Source: Burkholderia sp. WSM2232
GTDB taxonomy: Bacteria; Pseudomonadota; Gammaproteobacteria; Burkholderiales; Burkholderiaceae
Assembly (NCBI RefSeq): GCF_000472545.1
Contig: NZ_AWZV01000014.1
Span: 123,070 to 187,069 of the forward strand
Length of the DNA stretch: 64,000 bases
Reading direction: 5' to 3'
This document shows positions 47,347 to 57,000 of the stretch, piece by piece (positions within the stretch are counted from its first letter, which is position 1; each line of letters begins with the position of its first letter). A program made the translations under genes and the position numbers. The notes below the pieces were generated by a model. It was not told where the DNA came from. It did no database searches and was given only the letters and a program-made list of their open reading frames with translations.

Positions 47347-49149
47347 ATGATGTTTTCCTCCATTCGCGCGCGGATCGTTGCGCTGTGCGTCGCCATCGTT
47401 GTCGTTGCACTCGCAGCGAATGCGGTTCTCAACTATCTCGTCGCCAACTCGTATAACGCCGATGCCATCGACAGCAGTCTGACTGCTGTCGAAAGCGGCC
47501 ATGCGGCCGGTATCAGCGACTGGGTCGCCGTCAACAGCCAGATGATCAACTCGCTGCAGGACGCGGTGTTGCAGCCGGACCCGTCGCCCGCGCTCAAGCA
47601 GATTGCGACCGCCGGCAAGTTCACGAATGTCTACGTGGGCTACGCGGACAAGACGGCAAAGTTTTCCGACCCGACGGGCATTCCCGCTGGCTACGATCCG
47701 ACCGGACGTCCCTGGTACAAGCAGGCTGCGGCCGCCGGCAAGCCGGTGGCAACGCCGCCTTACGTCGACGTGGGCACGGGCAAGCTGGTGGTGGCGTTCG
47801 CCGCGCCGGTGGTACGCGACGGCGCCGTCAAGGGCGTGGTTTCCGGCGACGTCGCGATGGACAGCGTGATCGCCAACGTGAAGTCGATTCATCCGACGCC
47901 CGCGAGTTTCGGCATGCTGATCGACGCAAGCGGCCAGATCGTCGCGCATCCGGATGCGAAACTCACCTTGAAACCCGCCTCTGACCTCGTGCCCGGACTC
48001 GCGGGCGACCAGCTCGCGACACTCTTTCGCGCGCAACGCCCGGTGCAGATGAACGTGAGCGGCAGCGCCAAGCTGTTGCGCGCGCAACCCATTGCGGGCA
48101 CCGACTGGTATCTGATCGTCGCGCTGGACAAAGCAGAAGCGACCGCCGGCATGCGTTCGCTGCTGACCGCCTCGGTCATCGCACTGGTGGTGATCGCGGT
48201 TATTGCGGCGGCAATTGTCGCGGCTGTCACTGCGGTGTCGTTCCAGCGTCTGTCGAAAGTGCGCGACGCGATGGACGATATTGGTTCCGGCGAAGGCGAC
48301 CTGACACAACGCTTGCCCGCCGTCGGCAACGATGAAGTTGCGCAAATTGCCCGTTCGTTCAACACCTTTATCGACAAGCTCAGCCACGTGATGCGTCAGA
48401 TTCGCGACGCAAGCGAATCGGTGCGCATAGCCTCGAATGAAATCGCCGCAGGCAACGTCGATCTGTCAGGCCGCACCGAGTCTGCTGCGGCGAGCCTGCA
48501 GCAGACCGCTGCGTCGATGGAAGAGATTACCTCGACCGTCACGCAGTCGGCGAGTGCCGCGAAGCAGGCGGACTCCACCGCGGGGTCGGCGTCGCAAGTC
48601 GCTTCGCGCGGCGGCGCTGTCATTTCCGAGGTGATTACGACGATGGCCGAGATTCAGCAGGCGTCAGTGAAGGTCTCGGACATCATCGGGGTGATCGACG
48701 GCATTGCTTTCCAGACCAATATTCTGGCGTTGAATGCCGCGGTGGAAGCGGCGCGCGCCGGCGAACAGGGCCGTGGCTTCGCGGTGGTGGCGGGCGAGGT
48801 GCGCAGTCTCGCGCAACGCAGCGCGCAGGCGGCAAAGGAAATCAAGGCGCTGATCGAAGCCACCGTCGCGAGCGTGACGTCGGGCTCGAGCCAGGTGCGC
48901 CAGGCCGGCGAAACGATGACGGAGATCGTGAGCAACGTCGCGAATGTAAGCACCATCATCTCGGAGATCACGCAAGCCGCCAACGAGCAGACGCGCGGCA
49001 TTCAGGAAGTGAACCGCGCGGTCAGCCAGCTTGATGAAATGGTGCAGCAGAACGCGGCTCTGGTGGAACAGTCCACGGCAGCCGCCGCTGCCTTGCAAAC
49101 GCAGGCGGTGAGCCTCGCGGGCGCGGTCACGCAGTTCAAGCTGGACTAG
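47347..49149 (+). CDS. Methyl-accepting chemotaxis protein with Cache sensor
   Basis: 600 residues. TM1 (~10-30), a periplasmic dCache-type sensor (~35-270; [53 protein letters not shown]), TM2 (~278-300), HAMP (~300-350) and the signalling hairpin with tip region [20 protein letters not shown]. It ends QFKLD, without the NWETF-type pentapeptide used for CheR tethering. The start is ATG 47347 or 47350; the upstream GAAAG is weak. The ligand is unknown; Cache sensors of this type often bind amino acids or organic acids. No che genes adjoin. Confidence 0.93.
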   Translation: MMFSSIRARIVALCVAIVVVALAANAVLNYLVANSYNADAIDSSLTAVESGHAAGISDWVAVNSQMINSLQDAVLQPDPSPALKQIATAGKFTNVYVGYADKTAKFSDPTGIPAGYDPTGRPWYKQAAAAGKPVATPPYVDVGTGKLVVAFAAPVVRDGAVKGVVSGDVAMDSVIANVKSIHPTPASFGMLIDASGQIVAHPDAKLTLKPASDLVPGLAGDQLATLFRAQRPVQMNVSGSAKLLRAQPIAGTDWYLIVALDKAEATAGMRSLLTASVIALVVIAVIAAAIVAAVTAVSFQRLSKVRDAMDDIGSGEGDLTQRLPAVGNDEVAQIARSFNTFIDKLSHVMRQIRDASESVRIASNEIAAGNVDLSGRTESAAASLQQTAASMEEITSTVTQSASAAKQADSTAGSASQVASRGGAVISEVITTMAEIQQASVKVSDIIGVIDGIAFQTNILALNAAVEAARAGEQGRGFAVVAGEVRSLAQRSAQAAKEIKALIEATVASVTSGSSQVRQAGETMTEIVSNVANVSTIISEITQAANEQTRGIQEVNRAVSQLDEMVQQNAALVEQSTAAAAALQTQAVSLAGAVTQFKLD

Positions 49150-49189
49150 ACGCAGGCTGACAAGCCGGTGGTGCAGCGAAGCAGCGGGC

Positions 49190-49570
49190 TCACGACTCGA
49201 AGTCGAGCCCGCCGATGAGCGCCTCGGGCTCGGCTTGCGTATGCGACGAAAAATCGAGCTCGCGCGCGTTACGCCATGCCGCGAGCTTGCGCGGCAACGC
49301 GGCGAGATAGCGGGCAAAGCGCGCTTGCCCTTCGTCTTTCATGAGCCGCTCGATCTCGTCGCTGTCCCACGTCAGGTACAGATTCAGCGGATGCGCGTAT
49401 TGAGCGATATGTTCGAGCGGCGCCGCATGCACGCGCACTCGCGTGGGGTGACCGGGACCGCCGTACGGCATCACTTCGGTGTGCACAGTGGTGGCAAAGC
49501 AGGTCCCGATGGCCTCGGCAATGCGAGGTGCGAACTCTTTGTCGAAACGGGCGGCAGTGTCTGGGCGCAT
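49190..49570 (-). CDS. Hypothetical protein, possibly DUF5594
   Basis: 126 residues from ATG 49570, preceded by GCCGGAGAATCAG; an upstream in-frame ATG at 49618 is less likely. No signal peptide or membrane segment. Charged, probably soluble, with LYLTWDSDEIERLMKDEGQARFARYL (split) as its most distinctive part. I think it belongs to a Burkholderia-restricted DUF (DUF5594), but that is from memory. Function unknown. Confidence 0.6.
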   Translation of the reverse strand: MRPDTAARFDKEFAPRIAEAIGTCFATTVHTEVMPYGGPGHPTRVRVHAAPLEHIAQYAHPLNLYLTWDSDEIERLMKDEGQARFARYLAALPRKLAAWRNARELDFSSHTQAEPEALIGGLDFES

Positions 49571-49688
49571 CTGATTCTCCGGCGTGCTGCGCAATGAGCG
49601 AAGCATCGTAGCATGCACGGCCGGGCTCGCAGCGAGCGTCTGGTGGCGCCGTCAGTGCCTGTCAGCGTCCGTCGACACCGTCAGCGCC

Positions 49689-49886
49689 CTATCCCGCCCG
49701 CTTGCTCTTTTGCGTGCGGGCGTTGCGTCTGCGAATCACGAAACTGATCAGCGCGGCAAGCGCGGCCGTCGCTGCATAACCCGCAAGACGGATCGCCTCG
49801 TCAGTCGGCAGGCGCGCGATCAGCAGCGCGGCAACGGCGCTGGCGAGTACTGCGAACACGACAAGCAATGCGGCGGTCCACTTCAT
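49689..49886 (-). CDS. Small two-helix membrane protein
   Basis: 65 residues from ATG 49886, which follows CAGGGGAGACCAGG. Two hydrophobic helices (TAALLVVFAVLASAVAALLI and LAGYAATAALAALISFVI) flank a short loop LPTDEAIR, with a basic tail RRRNARTQKSKRAG that should stay in the cytoplasm. No family recognised. Confidence 0.6.
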   Translation of the reverse strand: MKWTAALLVVFAVLASAVAALLIARLPTDEAIRLAGYAATAALAALISFVIRRRNARTQKSKRAG

Positions 49887-50004
49887 CCTGGTCTCCCCTG
49901 ACGTTTCGACATGCTGCCGGACGGCGCCTATGCGCTCTTTATTCACGGCATAGTGGGGGCAAGCGCGTGCCGGCGCAATTGTCTTTAACCCGCAAGCCTC
50001 ACTT

Positions 50005-50913
50005 TCAGGCGACGCCGCCTCGTCCGCTTGCGCGCGCCTGTTCCAGAATGAAGTCGATGAAGGTGGCCGCAGCCCGCGTGTGATGGCGGTTCGGCATGTA
50101 GAGCATGTACATGTTCGTGCCGAAGATGCTGAGGCGCCATTCGTCGAGCGTAGTCACCACGTCGCCGCGTTTCAGGTCGTCATGCACCACGTAGTCGGGC
50201 ACGATGCCGACGCCTAGTCCCGCCAGCACGGCCTGCCGCAAGAACAGAAAGTTTTCGGAGATGATGGTCGGTTCGAGCAGCACTTCATGGCGCTCGTCGC
50301 GCAGATACGCAGCCACGCGCAGTTGCCGGCCCACCACTGCGGCCGTGATCAACGGCGCCGTGCGCAGATCGTCGAGCCGTACCGGCATGCCGCGGCTTTC
50401 GGCGAACGAGCGCGACGCACAGGCGACGTACCGCACCGAGCCCATGTCGCGTGCAACGAGGTTTTGCGGCGGCTCGGACATGATGCGCACGGCAATGTCC
50501 ACTTCGTCGCGCATGAGGTCTTCCACGCGATTTTCGAACAGCACGTCGAGCACGATGCCGGGATAGAGACGCTTGAACTCGATCAGCCACCCGGACATGA
50601 CAAGTTGCCCGTAACCGCTCGGCACGCTCAGGCGCACGCGCCCTTGCAGGCTTTGCCCGAGCGTCGTGACGGATTCGCGCGCGGCGAGCAGCGCGTTCTG
50701 GATCGCGCGGCCGTGTTCATACAGCTGCAGGCCGATCTCCGTGGGCTCCACGCGGCGCGTAGTGCGCCGAACCAGTTGCAGGCCGACCGAGCGCTCAAGC
50801 TGGTTCAGGTGATAGCTCACGTTCGCGCGGCTCATTTTCAGGCGCCGCGCGGCCTCGCTCAGGTTGCCCGCGTCCAGTATCTCCACCAGCAGGGTCAGCG
50901 AATTGACGTCCAC
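50005..50913 (-). CDS. LysR-family transcriptional regulator
   Basis: 302 residues if started at GTG 50913, which has ACAAAGGCCGGTTC upstream and begins directly with the LysR pattern VDVNSLTLLVEILDAGNLSEAARRL. A TTG at 50952 would add 13 residues but lies inside a palindrome and lacks a ribosome site. The winged helix has SEAARRLKMSRANVSYHLNQ; the effector domain follows from ~90. Divergent from the Pim-like acyl-CoA operon, with clustered TTGTCA/TTGACA boxes between, so it probably controls that operon. Confidence 0.88.
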   Translation of the reverse strand: MDVNSLTLLVEILDAGNLSEAARRLKMSRANVSYHLNQLERSVGLQLVRRTTRRVEPTEIGLQLYEHGRAIQNALLAARESVTTLGQSLQGRVRLSVPSGYGQLVMSGWLIEFKRLYPGIVLDVLFENRVEDLMRDEVDIAVRIMSEPPQNLVARDMGSVRYVACASRSFAESRGMPVRLDDLRTAPLITAAVVGRQLRVAAYLRDERHEVLLEPTIISENFLFLRQAVLAGLGVGIVPDYVVHDDLKRGDVVTTLDEWRLSIFGTNMYMLYMPNRHHTRAAATFIDFILEQARASGRGGVA

Positions 50914-50923
50914 GAACCGGCCT

Positions 50924-50983
50924 TTGTCAAAATTGTTTTGACAGTCTGTCAATCGGTCATGTAATTGTCAATGAACCTTGACC
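50924..50983. promoter_or_regulatory. Clustered TTGTCA/TTGACA boxes in the LysR divergent region
   Basis: Within 60 bp: TTGTCAA (50924), the perfect palindrome TTGACA-GTC-TGTCAA (50938-50952), TTGTCAA (50965) and TTGACC (50978). The centre-to-centre distances are irregular (about 10-20 bp). Likely binding site of the LysR protein and/or promoter elements for both directions. Confidence 0.5.
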
Positions 50984-51079
50984 GCTCCACAATCGCAGCA
51001 TTCGCGCGAAGCGGCATGCGCGTGGGCCCTCGCCGCGCCTGCCGCCGCCACGCCCGACAACCTGCCAGGAGACGACTGC

Positions 51080-53200
51080 ATGACCGCTAGCCCTTCAGCC
51101 GGCACCGTGACGCGTGAATTGCGCGGCAAGGTGCTGCTCGTGACGATCGACCACCCGCCCGTCAACGCGCTTTCCGCCGATGTGCGGCGCGGCCTGCTCG
51201 CCGCAATCGAGGCCGCCGACAGCGACACCTCGATCGAAGCGGTGCTGCTCGTCGGCGCGGGCCGCAACTTCATTGCCGGTGCGGATATCCGCGAGTTCGG
51301 CAAGCCGCCCGTGCCGCCCTCGCTGCCGGACGTGTGCAACCGCATCGAGGCTTGCACGAAGCCGGTTGTCGCCGCGCTTCACGGCGCCGCGCTCGGCGGG
51401 GGGCTCGAAGTGGCGCTGGCGGCCCATTACCGGATTGCTGTCGAAGGCGCCAGGCTCGGCTTGCCGGAAGTTCAACTCGGCCTGCTGCCCGGCGCGGGCG
51501 GCACGCAGCGAGCGCCCCGCCTGATCGGCGCGCAGGCGGCGCTCGATCTGATGCTAAGCGGCCGCCATGCGAGCGCGAAGGAGGCGCTCGCGTGGGGACT
51601 CGTCGACCGGCTTGGCGCGAGCGACGACATTCTCGCCGAAGGGCTCGCCTACGTGCACGAACTGCTGGCGAGCCATGCAACGGCGCGCCGCACGCGCGAC
51701 GCGAGCGCGTTGAGCGATCGCACTGCGAGCCTCGCGGCGGTGGCCGCGGCGCGCGCGCAGACGGAGAAACAAGCGCGCGGTCTCTTTTCGCCGCTGAAGA
51801 TCGTCGACGCAGTCGAGGCTGCGATCACCCAGCCATTTGAAGACGGCTTGCGGCTCGAGCGTCAACTCTTTCTGCAATGTATCGATAGTCCGCAACGCGC
51901 CGGCCTGATTCATGCGTTTTTTGCCGAACGTGAAGTGCTGAAAGCGCCCGAGACCCGCGCTGCGAAACCGCGTCCACTCGACACCATCGGCGTGGTGGGT
52001 GGCGGCACGATGGGCGCCGGCATTGCGGTCGCCGTGCTCGACGCGGGCCTGCCGGTCACGATGATCGAGCGCGACGAGGCGTCGCTCGCGCGGGGCCGCG
52101 CGCACATCGAGAAGGTCTACGACGGACTGATTGCAAAAGGCCGCATGAGCGCCGCGAAGAAGGCCGAACTGCTCGCGCGCTTTACCGGCAGCACGTCCTA
52201 TGAAGCACTGGCCCACGCTGACCTTGTGATCGAGGCCGTATTCGAAGATCTCGCGGTCAAACAGGCCGTGTTCGCCGAACTCGACCGTGTCTGCAAGGCG
52301 GGCGCCGTGCTCGCGACCAACACGTCATATCTGGACATCGACGCAATTGCCGCCGCCACTTCGCGCCCCGCCGACGTGATAGGTCTGCACTTCTTCTCGC
52401 CGGCCAACATCATGAAGCTGCTGGAAGTGGTCGTGCCGAAAGCGGTCAGCGCGGACGTGGTGGCCACCGCGTTCGAGTTCGCGAAGAAGCTGCGCAAGAC
52501 ACCGGTGCGCGCCGGCGTCTGCGACGGCTTTATCGGCAACCGCATACTCGCGGTGTATCGAAGCGCGGCGGACGCGATGATGGAGGACGGCGCGTCGCCC
52601 TATCAGATCGACGCCGCGGTGCGTGCGTTCGGCTTCCCGATGGGCCCGTTCCAGGTGGTTGACCTCGCGGGCGGAGACATTGGCTGGGCGGCCCGCAAAC
52701 GGCGCGCGGCGACGCGTAATCCGGCGGCCCGCTACGTGCAGATCGCAGACCGCCTGTGCGAGCGCGGCTGGTTCGGCCAGAAAACGGGCCGGGGCTTTTA
52801 TCTGTACCCCGAAGGATCGCGCAGCGGCCAGCCGGATCCGGAAGTCGAGTCGATCATCGACACCGAGCGCTCACGCGTCGGCATCTCGCCGCGGACCTTC
52901 ACCGACGATGAAATCATCCGCCGCTATATGGCCGCGATGATCAACGAAGGCGCGAACGTCGTGCACGAAGGAATCGCACTGCGTCCGCTGGACGTGGACG
53001 TGACGTTTCTCTACGGCTACGGTTTCCCGCGCTATCGCGGCGGTCCGATGAAATACGCTGACACGGTCGGCCTGCCGCGCATTCTGGCGGACATTCGCGA
53101 ATTCGCGAAGGAAGACCCGTTGTTCTGGCAAGCCTCGCCGCTGCTCGTCGAACTGGTCGAACGCGGCGCGGATTTTGCGAGTCTGAATCAGACGGTTTGA
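51080..53200 (+). CDS. Bifunctional enoyl-CoA hydratase/3-hydroxyacyl-CoA dehydrogenase (FadB/PimF-like)
   Basis: 706 residues from ATG 51080 (after CAGGAGACGACTGC). N-terminal crotonase domain with FIAGADIREFGK and ALHGAALGGGLEVALAAHYR (~100), then a 3-hydroxyacyl-CoA dehydrogenase with GVVGGGTMGAGIAVAVLDAG (~310), GLHFFSPANIMKLLEVV (~435) and a C-terminal domain ending FLYGYGFPRYRGGPMKYAD. It hydrates enoyl-CoA and oxidises the hydroxyacyl-CoA. With two acyl-CoA dehydrogenases downstream the set resembles pimFCD for dicarboxylic acid degradation. No thiolase follows. Confidence 0.92.
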   Translation: MTASPSAGTVTRELRGKVLLVTIDHPPVNALSADVRRGLLAAIEAADSDTSIEAVLLVGAGRNFIAGADIREFGKPPVPPSLPDVCNRIEACTKPVVAALHGAALGGGLEVALAAHYRIAVEGARLGLPEVQLGLLPGAGGTQRAPRLIGAQAALDLMLSGRHASAKEALAWGLVDRLGASDDILAEGLAYVHELLASHATARRTRDASALSDRTASLAAVAAARAQTEKQARGLFSPLKIVDAVEAAITQPFEDGLRLERQLFLQCIDSPQRAGLIHAFFAEREVLKAPETRAAKPRPLDTIGVVGGGTMGAGIAVAVLDAGLPVTMIERDEASLARGRAHIEKVYDGLIAKGRMSAAKKAELLARFTGSTSYEALAHADLVIEAVFEDLAVKQAVFAELDRVCKAGAVLATNTSYLDIDAIAAATSRPADVIGLHFFSPANIMKLLEVVVPKAVSADVVATAFEFAKKLRKTPVRAGVCDGFIGNRILAVYRSAADAMMEDGASPYQIDAAVRAFGFPMGPFQVVDLAGGDIGWAARKRRAATRNPAARYVQIADRLCERGWFGQKTGRGFYLYPEGSRSGQPDPEVESIIDTERSRVGISPRTFTDDEIIRRYMAAMINEGANVVHEGIALRPLDVDVTFLYGYGFPRYRGGPMKYADTVGLPRILADIREFAKEDPLFWQASPLLVELVERGADFASLNQTV

Positions 53201-53298
53201 CGCGCGGCGGCAGGCTCGTTTGCCACTGGTCGGCTACTGACCCGAACTTGATCGGCCCCTCGTCACCACAACCACTGGACATCCCTGAAGGAACTGCG

Positions 53299-54507
53299 AT
53301 GGACCTGAATTTCACGCCCGAAGAAGAAGCCTTTCGCACCGAGGTGCTCGCGTTCCTGCGCGAGCGCCTCCCGCAGCGTCTCGCCGACAAGGTGCAGGGC
53401 GGGCGGCGCCTCACGCGCGAGGACATGGCGCAATGGCACGCGATTCTCAACGAGCGCGGCTGGCTTGCGAATCACTGGCCGAAGGAATATGGCGGTCCCG
53501 GCTGGAGCCCTGTGCAGAAGTTCATCTTTGAAAACGAATGCGCGTTGGCAGGCGCGCCGCGCATTGTGCCGTTCGGCGTCAACATGCTCGGACCGGTGCT
53601 CATCAAATACGGCAGCGACGCGCAGAAACGCCACTGGTTGCCGCGCATTCTCGACGGCTCGGACTGGTGGTGCCAGGGCTATTCGGAACCCGGCGCGGGC
53701 TCCGACCTCGCCTCCGTGAAAACCACGGCCGTGCGCGGCGTCGATGCGAACGGCGAGCATTACATCGTCAACGGACAGAAGACGTGGACCACGCTCGGCC
53801 ACTACGCGAACATGATTTTCTGTCTGGTGCGCACCGCCACCGACGTGCGCAAACAGGAAGGCATCAGTTTCCTGCTGATCGACATGAAAACACCAGGCGT
53901 GGAAGTGAGGCCGATCATCACGCTCGACGGCGAGCATGAGGTCAACGAGGTGTTTTTCACGGACGTACGCGTTCCCGTTGCGAATCTGGTCGGCGAAGAA
54001 AACAAGGGTTGGACTTACGCAAAGTATCTGCTGACGTACGAGCGCACGAACATAGCGGGCGTCGGTTTTTCGGTGGCCGCCTTCAACCGGCTGCGAAAGA
54101 TTGCCGCGAAACAACGGCGCAATGGCCGGCCGCTTGCGGAAGATCCGTCGTTCGCCGCGCGCATGGCGCGCGTCGAGATCGACCTGGAGAACATGAAGAC
54201 GACCAACCTGCGCGTGATCGCGGCAGTGGCCGGCGGCGGCGTGCCGGGCGCCGAGAGCTCGATGCTGAAGATTCGCGGCACGCAGATTCGCCAGGAGATC
54301 TCCTCGCTCACGCGGCGCGCGATGGGCGCGTATGCGCAGCCGTTCGTCGAAGAAGCGCTGCACGAGGGCTACCAAGGCATGCCCGTGGGTCCGGAGGAAG
54401 CGGCAAGCGCGGCTTCGCAATACTTCAATAATCGCAAGCTGTCGATCTTCGGTGGCTCGAATGAAATCCAGAAGAACATCATTTCCAAAACGATCCTCGC
54501 ACTGTAG
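53299..54507 (+). CDS. Acyl-CoA dehydrogenase (PimC-like large subunit)
   Basis: 402 residues from ATG 53299 (after CTGAAGGAACTGCG). Typical FAD-dependent acyl-CoA dehydrogenase: WLANHWPKEYGGPGWSPVQ near 55, CQGYSEPGAGSDLASVKT (~132), YIVNGQKTWTTLGHYANM (~155) and a C-terminal FGGSNEIQKNIISKTIL. Sequence style and pairing with a second, shorter dehydrogenase gene match the pimeloyl-CoA dehydrogenase PimC/PimD pair, which forms a heteromer. Lies 98 bp after the FadB-like gene and 15 bp before its partner. Confidence 0.92.
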   Translation: MDLNFTPEEEAFRTEVLAFLRERLPQRLADKVQGGRRLTREDMAQWHAILNERGWLANHWPKEYGGPGWSPVQKFIFENECALAGAPRIVPFGVNMLGPVLIKYGSDAQKRHWLPRILDGSDWWCQGYSEPGAGSDLASVKTTAVRGVDANGEHYIVNGQKTWTTLGHYANMIFCLVRTATDVRKQEGISFLLIDMKTPGVEVRPIITLDGEHEVNEVFFTDVRVPVANLVGEENKGWTYAKYLLTYERTNIAGVGFSVAAFNRLRKIAAKQRRNGRPLAEDPSFAARMARVEIDLENMKTTNLRVIAAVAGGGVPGAESSMLKIRGTQIRQEISSLTRRAMGAYAQPFVEEALHEGYQGMPVGPEEAASAASQYFNNRKLSIFGGSNEIQKNIISKTILAL

Positions 54508-54522
54508 AGGAAGGCGCACGTC

Positions 54523-55659
54523 ATGAATTTCCAGCACACTGAAGATCGGCGCATGCTCGCCGATACGCTGAACCGGTTTATCAGCGAGCAGTATGGTTTC
54601 GCGACGCGCGATCAGCTCGCCCGCTCGCCCCTCGGCTTCAGTCACGAGATGTGGAATCGTTTCGCAGAACTGGGCATTATCGGCGCCTTGTTCGACGAAG
54701 CGAGCGGCGGCTTTGGCGGCGGCGGATTCGATATCGCGGTGGTGTTCGAGAGCCTCGGGCGCGGGCTCGTGGTCGAGCCGTTTCTCGATACGCTGATGGT
54801 CGGCCAGGCGCTTGCGCGAAGCGGCAATGACGCGCAACGCGTGCGGCTTGCCGCGTTGATCGACGGCTCCTGCATAGCCGCGCTTGCGCATGGCGAGCCC
54901 GACAGCCATTACGAACTGGCCCGCGTAACGACGCGCGCACAGCGCAACGGCGATACTTGGCAATTGAACGGCGCGAAAGCGGTGGTTCAACACGGCGAGC
55001 ACGCGGCCCTCTTTCTCGTGTCGGCACGTACCGATGGTCATGAAGATTCCGAGCAAGGCGTGAGCCTCTTTCTTGTGCCGCGCGAGGCGAGCGGCGTGAG
55101 CGTGCGCGGCTATCCGAAGATTGACGGCGGGCGCGCCGCCGAACTCACCTTGCAAGGCGTGACGCTTACCGACGATGCGCTGCTCGGTGCGCAAGGTGCA
55201 GGTTTCGCGACGCTCGAATACGCCGTTGCCTGCGGCGTGCTCGCGCTGTGTGCAGAGGCGCTCGGCGCAATGGACGTGGCGAAAGACTACACGCTCGACT
55301 ATCTGCGCACGCGCAAGCAGTTCGGCGTCGCGATCGGCAGCTTCCAGGCGTTGCAGCACAGAATGGCCGACATGTTGCTCGAGATCGAGCAGGCGCGCTC
55401 GGCGGTAATCAATGCGGCCGCAGCGCTGAGCGCCGGGCGCACAGTGCGCGAACGCGCGGTGTCGGCGGCGAAGTACAGCATCGGCCGGATCGGCGCGCTC
55501 GTCGCAGAAGAATGCATTCAGTTGCACGGCGGAATCGGCATGACGTGGGAACTGCCGCTTGCTCATTATGCAAAGCGGCTCGTCATGATCGATCATCAGT
55601 TGGGTGATGAAGATCACCACCTCGAACGGTTCGTGCAGTTGGGGCGCGAGCGGGATTAG
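54523..55659 (+). CDS. Acyl-CoA dehydrogenase (PimD-like small subunit)
   Basis: 378 residues. It starts NFQHTEDRRMLADTLNRFISEQ, has FDEASGGFGGGGFDIAVVFES (~65), and a C-terminal acyl-CoA dehydrogenase core YLRTRKQFGVAIGSFQALQHRMADM (split; ~262) and CIQLHGGIGMTWELPLAHYAK (split; ~330). Conservation of the mid-region is weaker than in its partner, as in PimD. ATG 54523 follows GTAGAGGAAGGCGCACGTC. Last gene of the operon. A short TTAGTCGC-type repeat (about 55658-55685) follows the stop. Confidence 0.9.
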   Translation: MNFQHTEDRRMLADTLNRFISEQYGFATRDQLARSPLGFSHEMWNRFAELGIIGALFDEASGGFGGGGFDIAVVFESLGRGLVVEPFLDTLMVGQALARSGNDAQRVRLAALIDGSCIAALAHGEPDSHYELARVTTRAQRNGDTWQLNGAKAVVQHGEHAALFLVSARTDGHEDSEQGVSLFLVPREASGVSVRGYPKIDGGRAAELTLQGVTLTDDALLGAQGAGFATLEYAVACGVLALCAEALGAMDVAKDYTLDYLRTRKQFGVAIGSFQALQHRMADMLLEIEQARSAVINAAAALSAGRTVRERAVSAAKYSIGRIGALVAEECIQLHGGIGMTWELPLAHYAKRLVMIDHQLGDEDHHLERFVQLGRERD

Positions 55660-55792
55660 TCGCTTAGTCGCTTAGTCGCTTAGCCCGCTCAACCGCTTAA
55701 TCGGGCAAGCCGCGAGCGCTACGACATGCCTGACATCGGTGCGGTATGTCGCCGCCGATACTCTGCATCGCAGCCGAGTCGTATGAAACCCG

Positions 55793-56734
55793 TCAGTGAG
55801 ACGCCGCAAAATCGTCAATCTTCGCGGCGGGAGAAAGCGCAAACGACGCACGCATATCGCGCGTGTCGTCGGCGGGCGTGCGGCCAAAAAACCGCTTGAA
55901 CTCGCGGCTGAACTGGGACGGGCTCTCATAGCCCACCCGCGCGGAGGCGGAGGCGGCCGTCAGACCGTCGCGGATCATCATCAGACGTGCCTGGTGCAGG
56001 CGCGTGGACTTGATGTACTGGATCGGCGAGGTGAGCGTAACCGCTTTGAAGTTGGCATGAAACGCCGGCACACTCATTCCCGCCTCGTCAGCAAGCAGGC
56101 TGACGTCCAGTGGCTGGGCAAAGTCGGTATGAATACGCTGCAGCGCCTTCGCCACCCGCCCAAAGCGCCCCTGATGCGCAAGCGCGGCTCTCATCGCCGC
56201 ACCACGCTCCCCCACCAGTACCCGATAGCAGATCTCACGCACGATTGCGGGCCCGAGCACCTGTGCATCGAGCGGCGAGGTCAAGGCCCGCAGCAGGCGC
56301 AACGTGGCGTCGGCCAGATCGCCCTCCAGCGGTGTCGAAACGATGCCGAGCGGCGCACCTTCCTGATGGCAGCCCGATTGGTCGATTGTCACGATCAGGT
56401 CGGTCAGTTCCGTGGGATCGAGCCGCAGCGACACAGCCAGCATCGGTTCGGCTTCGCTCGCCTGCGTCTCGGTGGAAAACGGCAGCGGCACCGACAGGAC
56501 GAGGTAATGCTGCGCGTCGTACACATACGTTTCCTGGCCCAGGAAGCCCAACTTGCGCCCCTGGCACACGATCACGATGCTCGGTTCGTATAGCACCGGC
56601 GTGCGCCCCAACGGCCGGTTCGAGCGCATGAACCGTACGGAAGCCAGCGCGGACTGGGTGTATCCCTCGTTAGGCGCCAGACGCCTGAGCAGGCTGACCA
56701 TCTGCGCGGAAACCGCATTGTCGGGAACTGGCAC
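55793..56734 (-). CDS. AraC-family transcriptional regulator with AraC_N domain
   Basis: 313 residues from GTG 56734, which has AGCGAGGAGTCCCC directly upstream; ATG 56875 would add 47 residues with no comparable ribosome site. The N-terminal AraC_N-type domain holds LYEPSIVIVCQGRKLGFLGQ; the C-terminal AraC/XylS pair of helix-turn-helices spans ~200-295, with LADEAGMSVPAFHANFKAVT and ASARVGYESPSQFSREFKRF. It is divergent from two short-chain dehydrogenase genes, a frequent arrangement for this regulator class, so it probably controls them. Confidence 0.88.
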   Translation of the reverse strand: MPVPDNAVSAQMVSLLRRLAPNEGYTQSALASVRFMRSNRPLGRTPVLYEPSIVIVCQGRKLGFLGQETYVYDAQHYLVLSVPLPFSTETQASEAEPMLAVSLRLDPTELTDLIVTIDQSGCHQEGAPLGIVSTPLEGDLADATLRLLRALTSPLDAQVLGPAIVREICYRVLVGERGAAMRAALAHQGRFGRVAKALQRIHTDFAQPLDVSLLADEAGMSVPAFHANFKAVTLTSPIQYIKSTRLHQARLMMIRDGLTAASASARVGYESPSQFSREFKRFFGRTPADDTRDMRASFALSPAAKIDDFAASH

Positions 56735-57000
56735 GGGGACTCCTCGCTGGCAAACCGGACGGCCTGATTCTACCTGAGGCGATTCGACGAGCCCACCCCA
56801 CTCAATAGGAATAGGCAATAGCGCAATCGTTGCGTGTATTCGCTCGCGGCGGGCGCTCTCATAACATGGCTCCATCGGCTGCACGATGCAACCGAAAGCA
56901 TCCGGAGGGCTCCGCCGCGCCCGACAGGCCCGCCATGTCGCGGTGCGCGCCCTCTCCGACACAGTCAAACCTGCATGCATATTGCAACGGAGAACGCAAC

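Noticed and set aside
53263..55620. A 785-residue leftward frame across both acyl-CoA dehydrogenases
   Set aside because: Antisense shadow of two clear rightward genes; Arg/His/Ala-rich with no domain.
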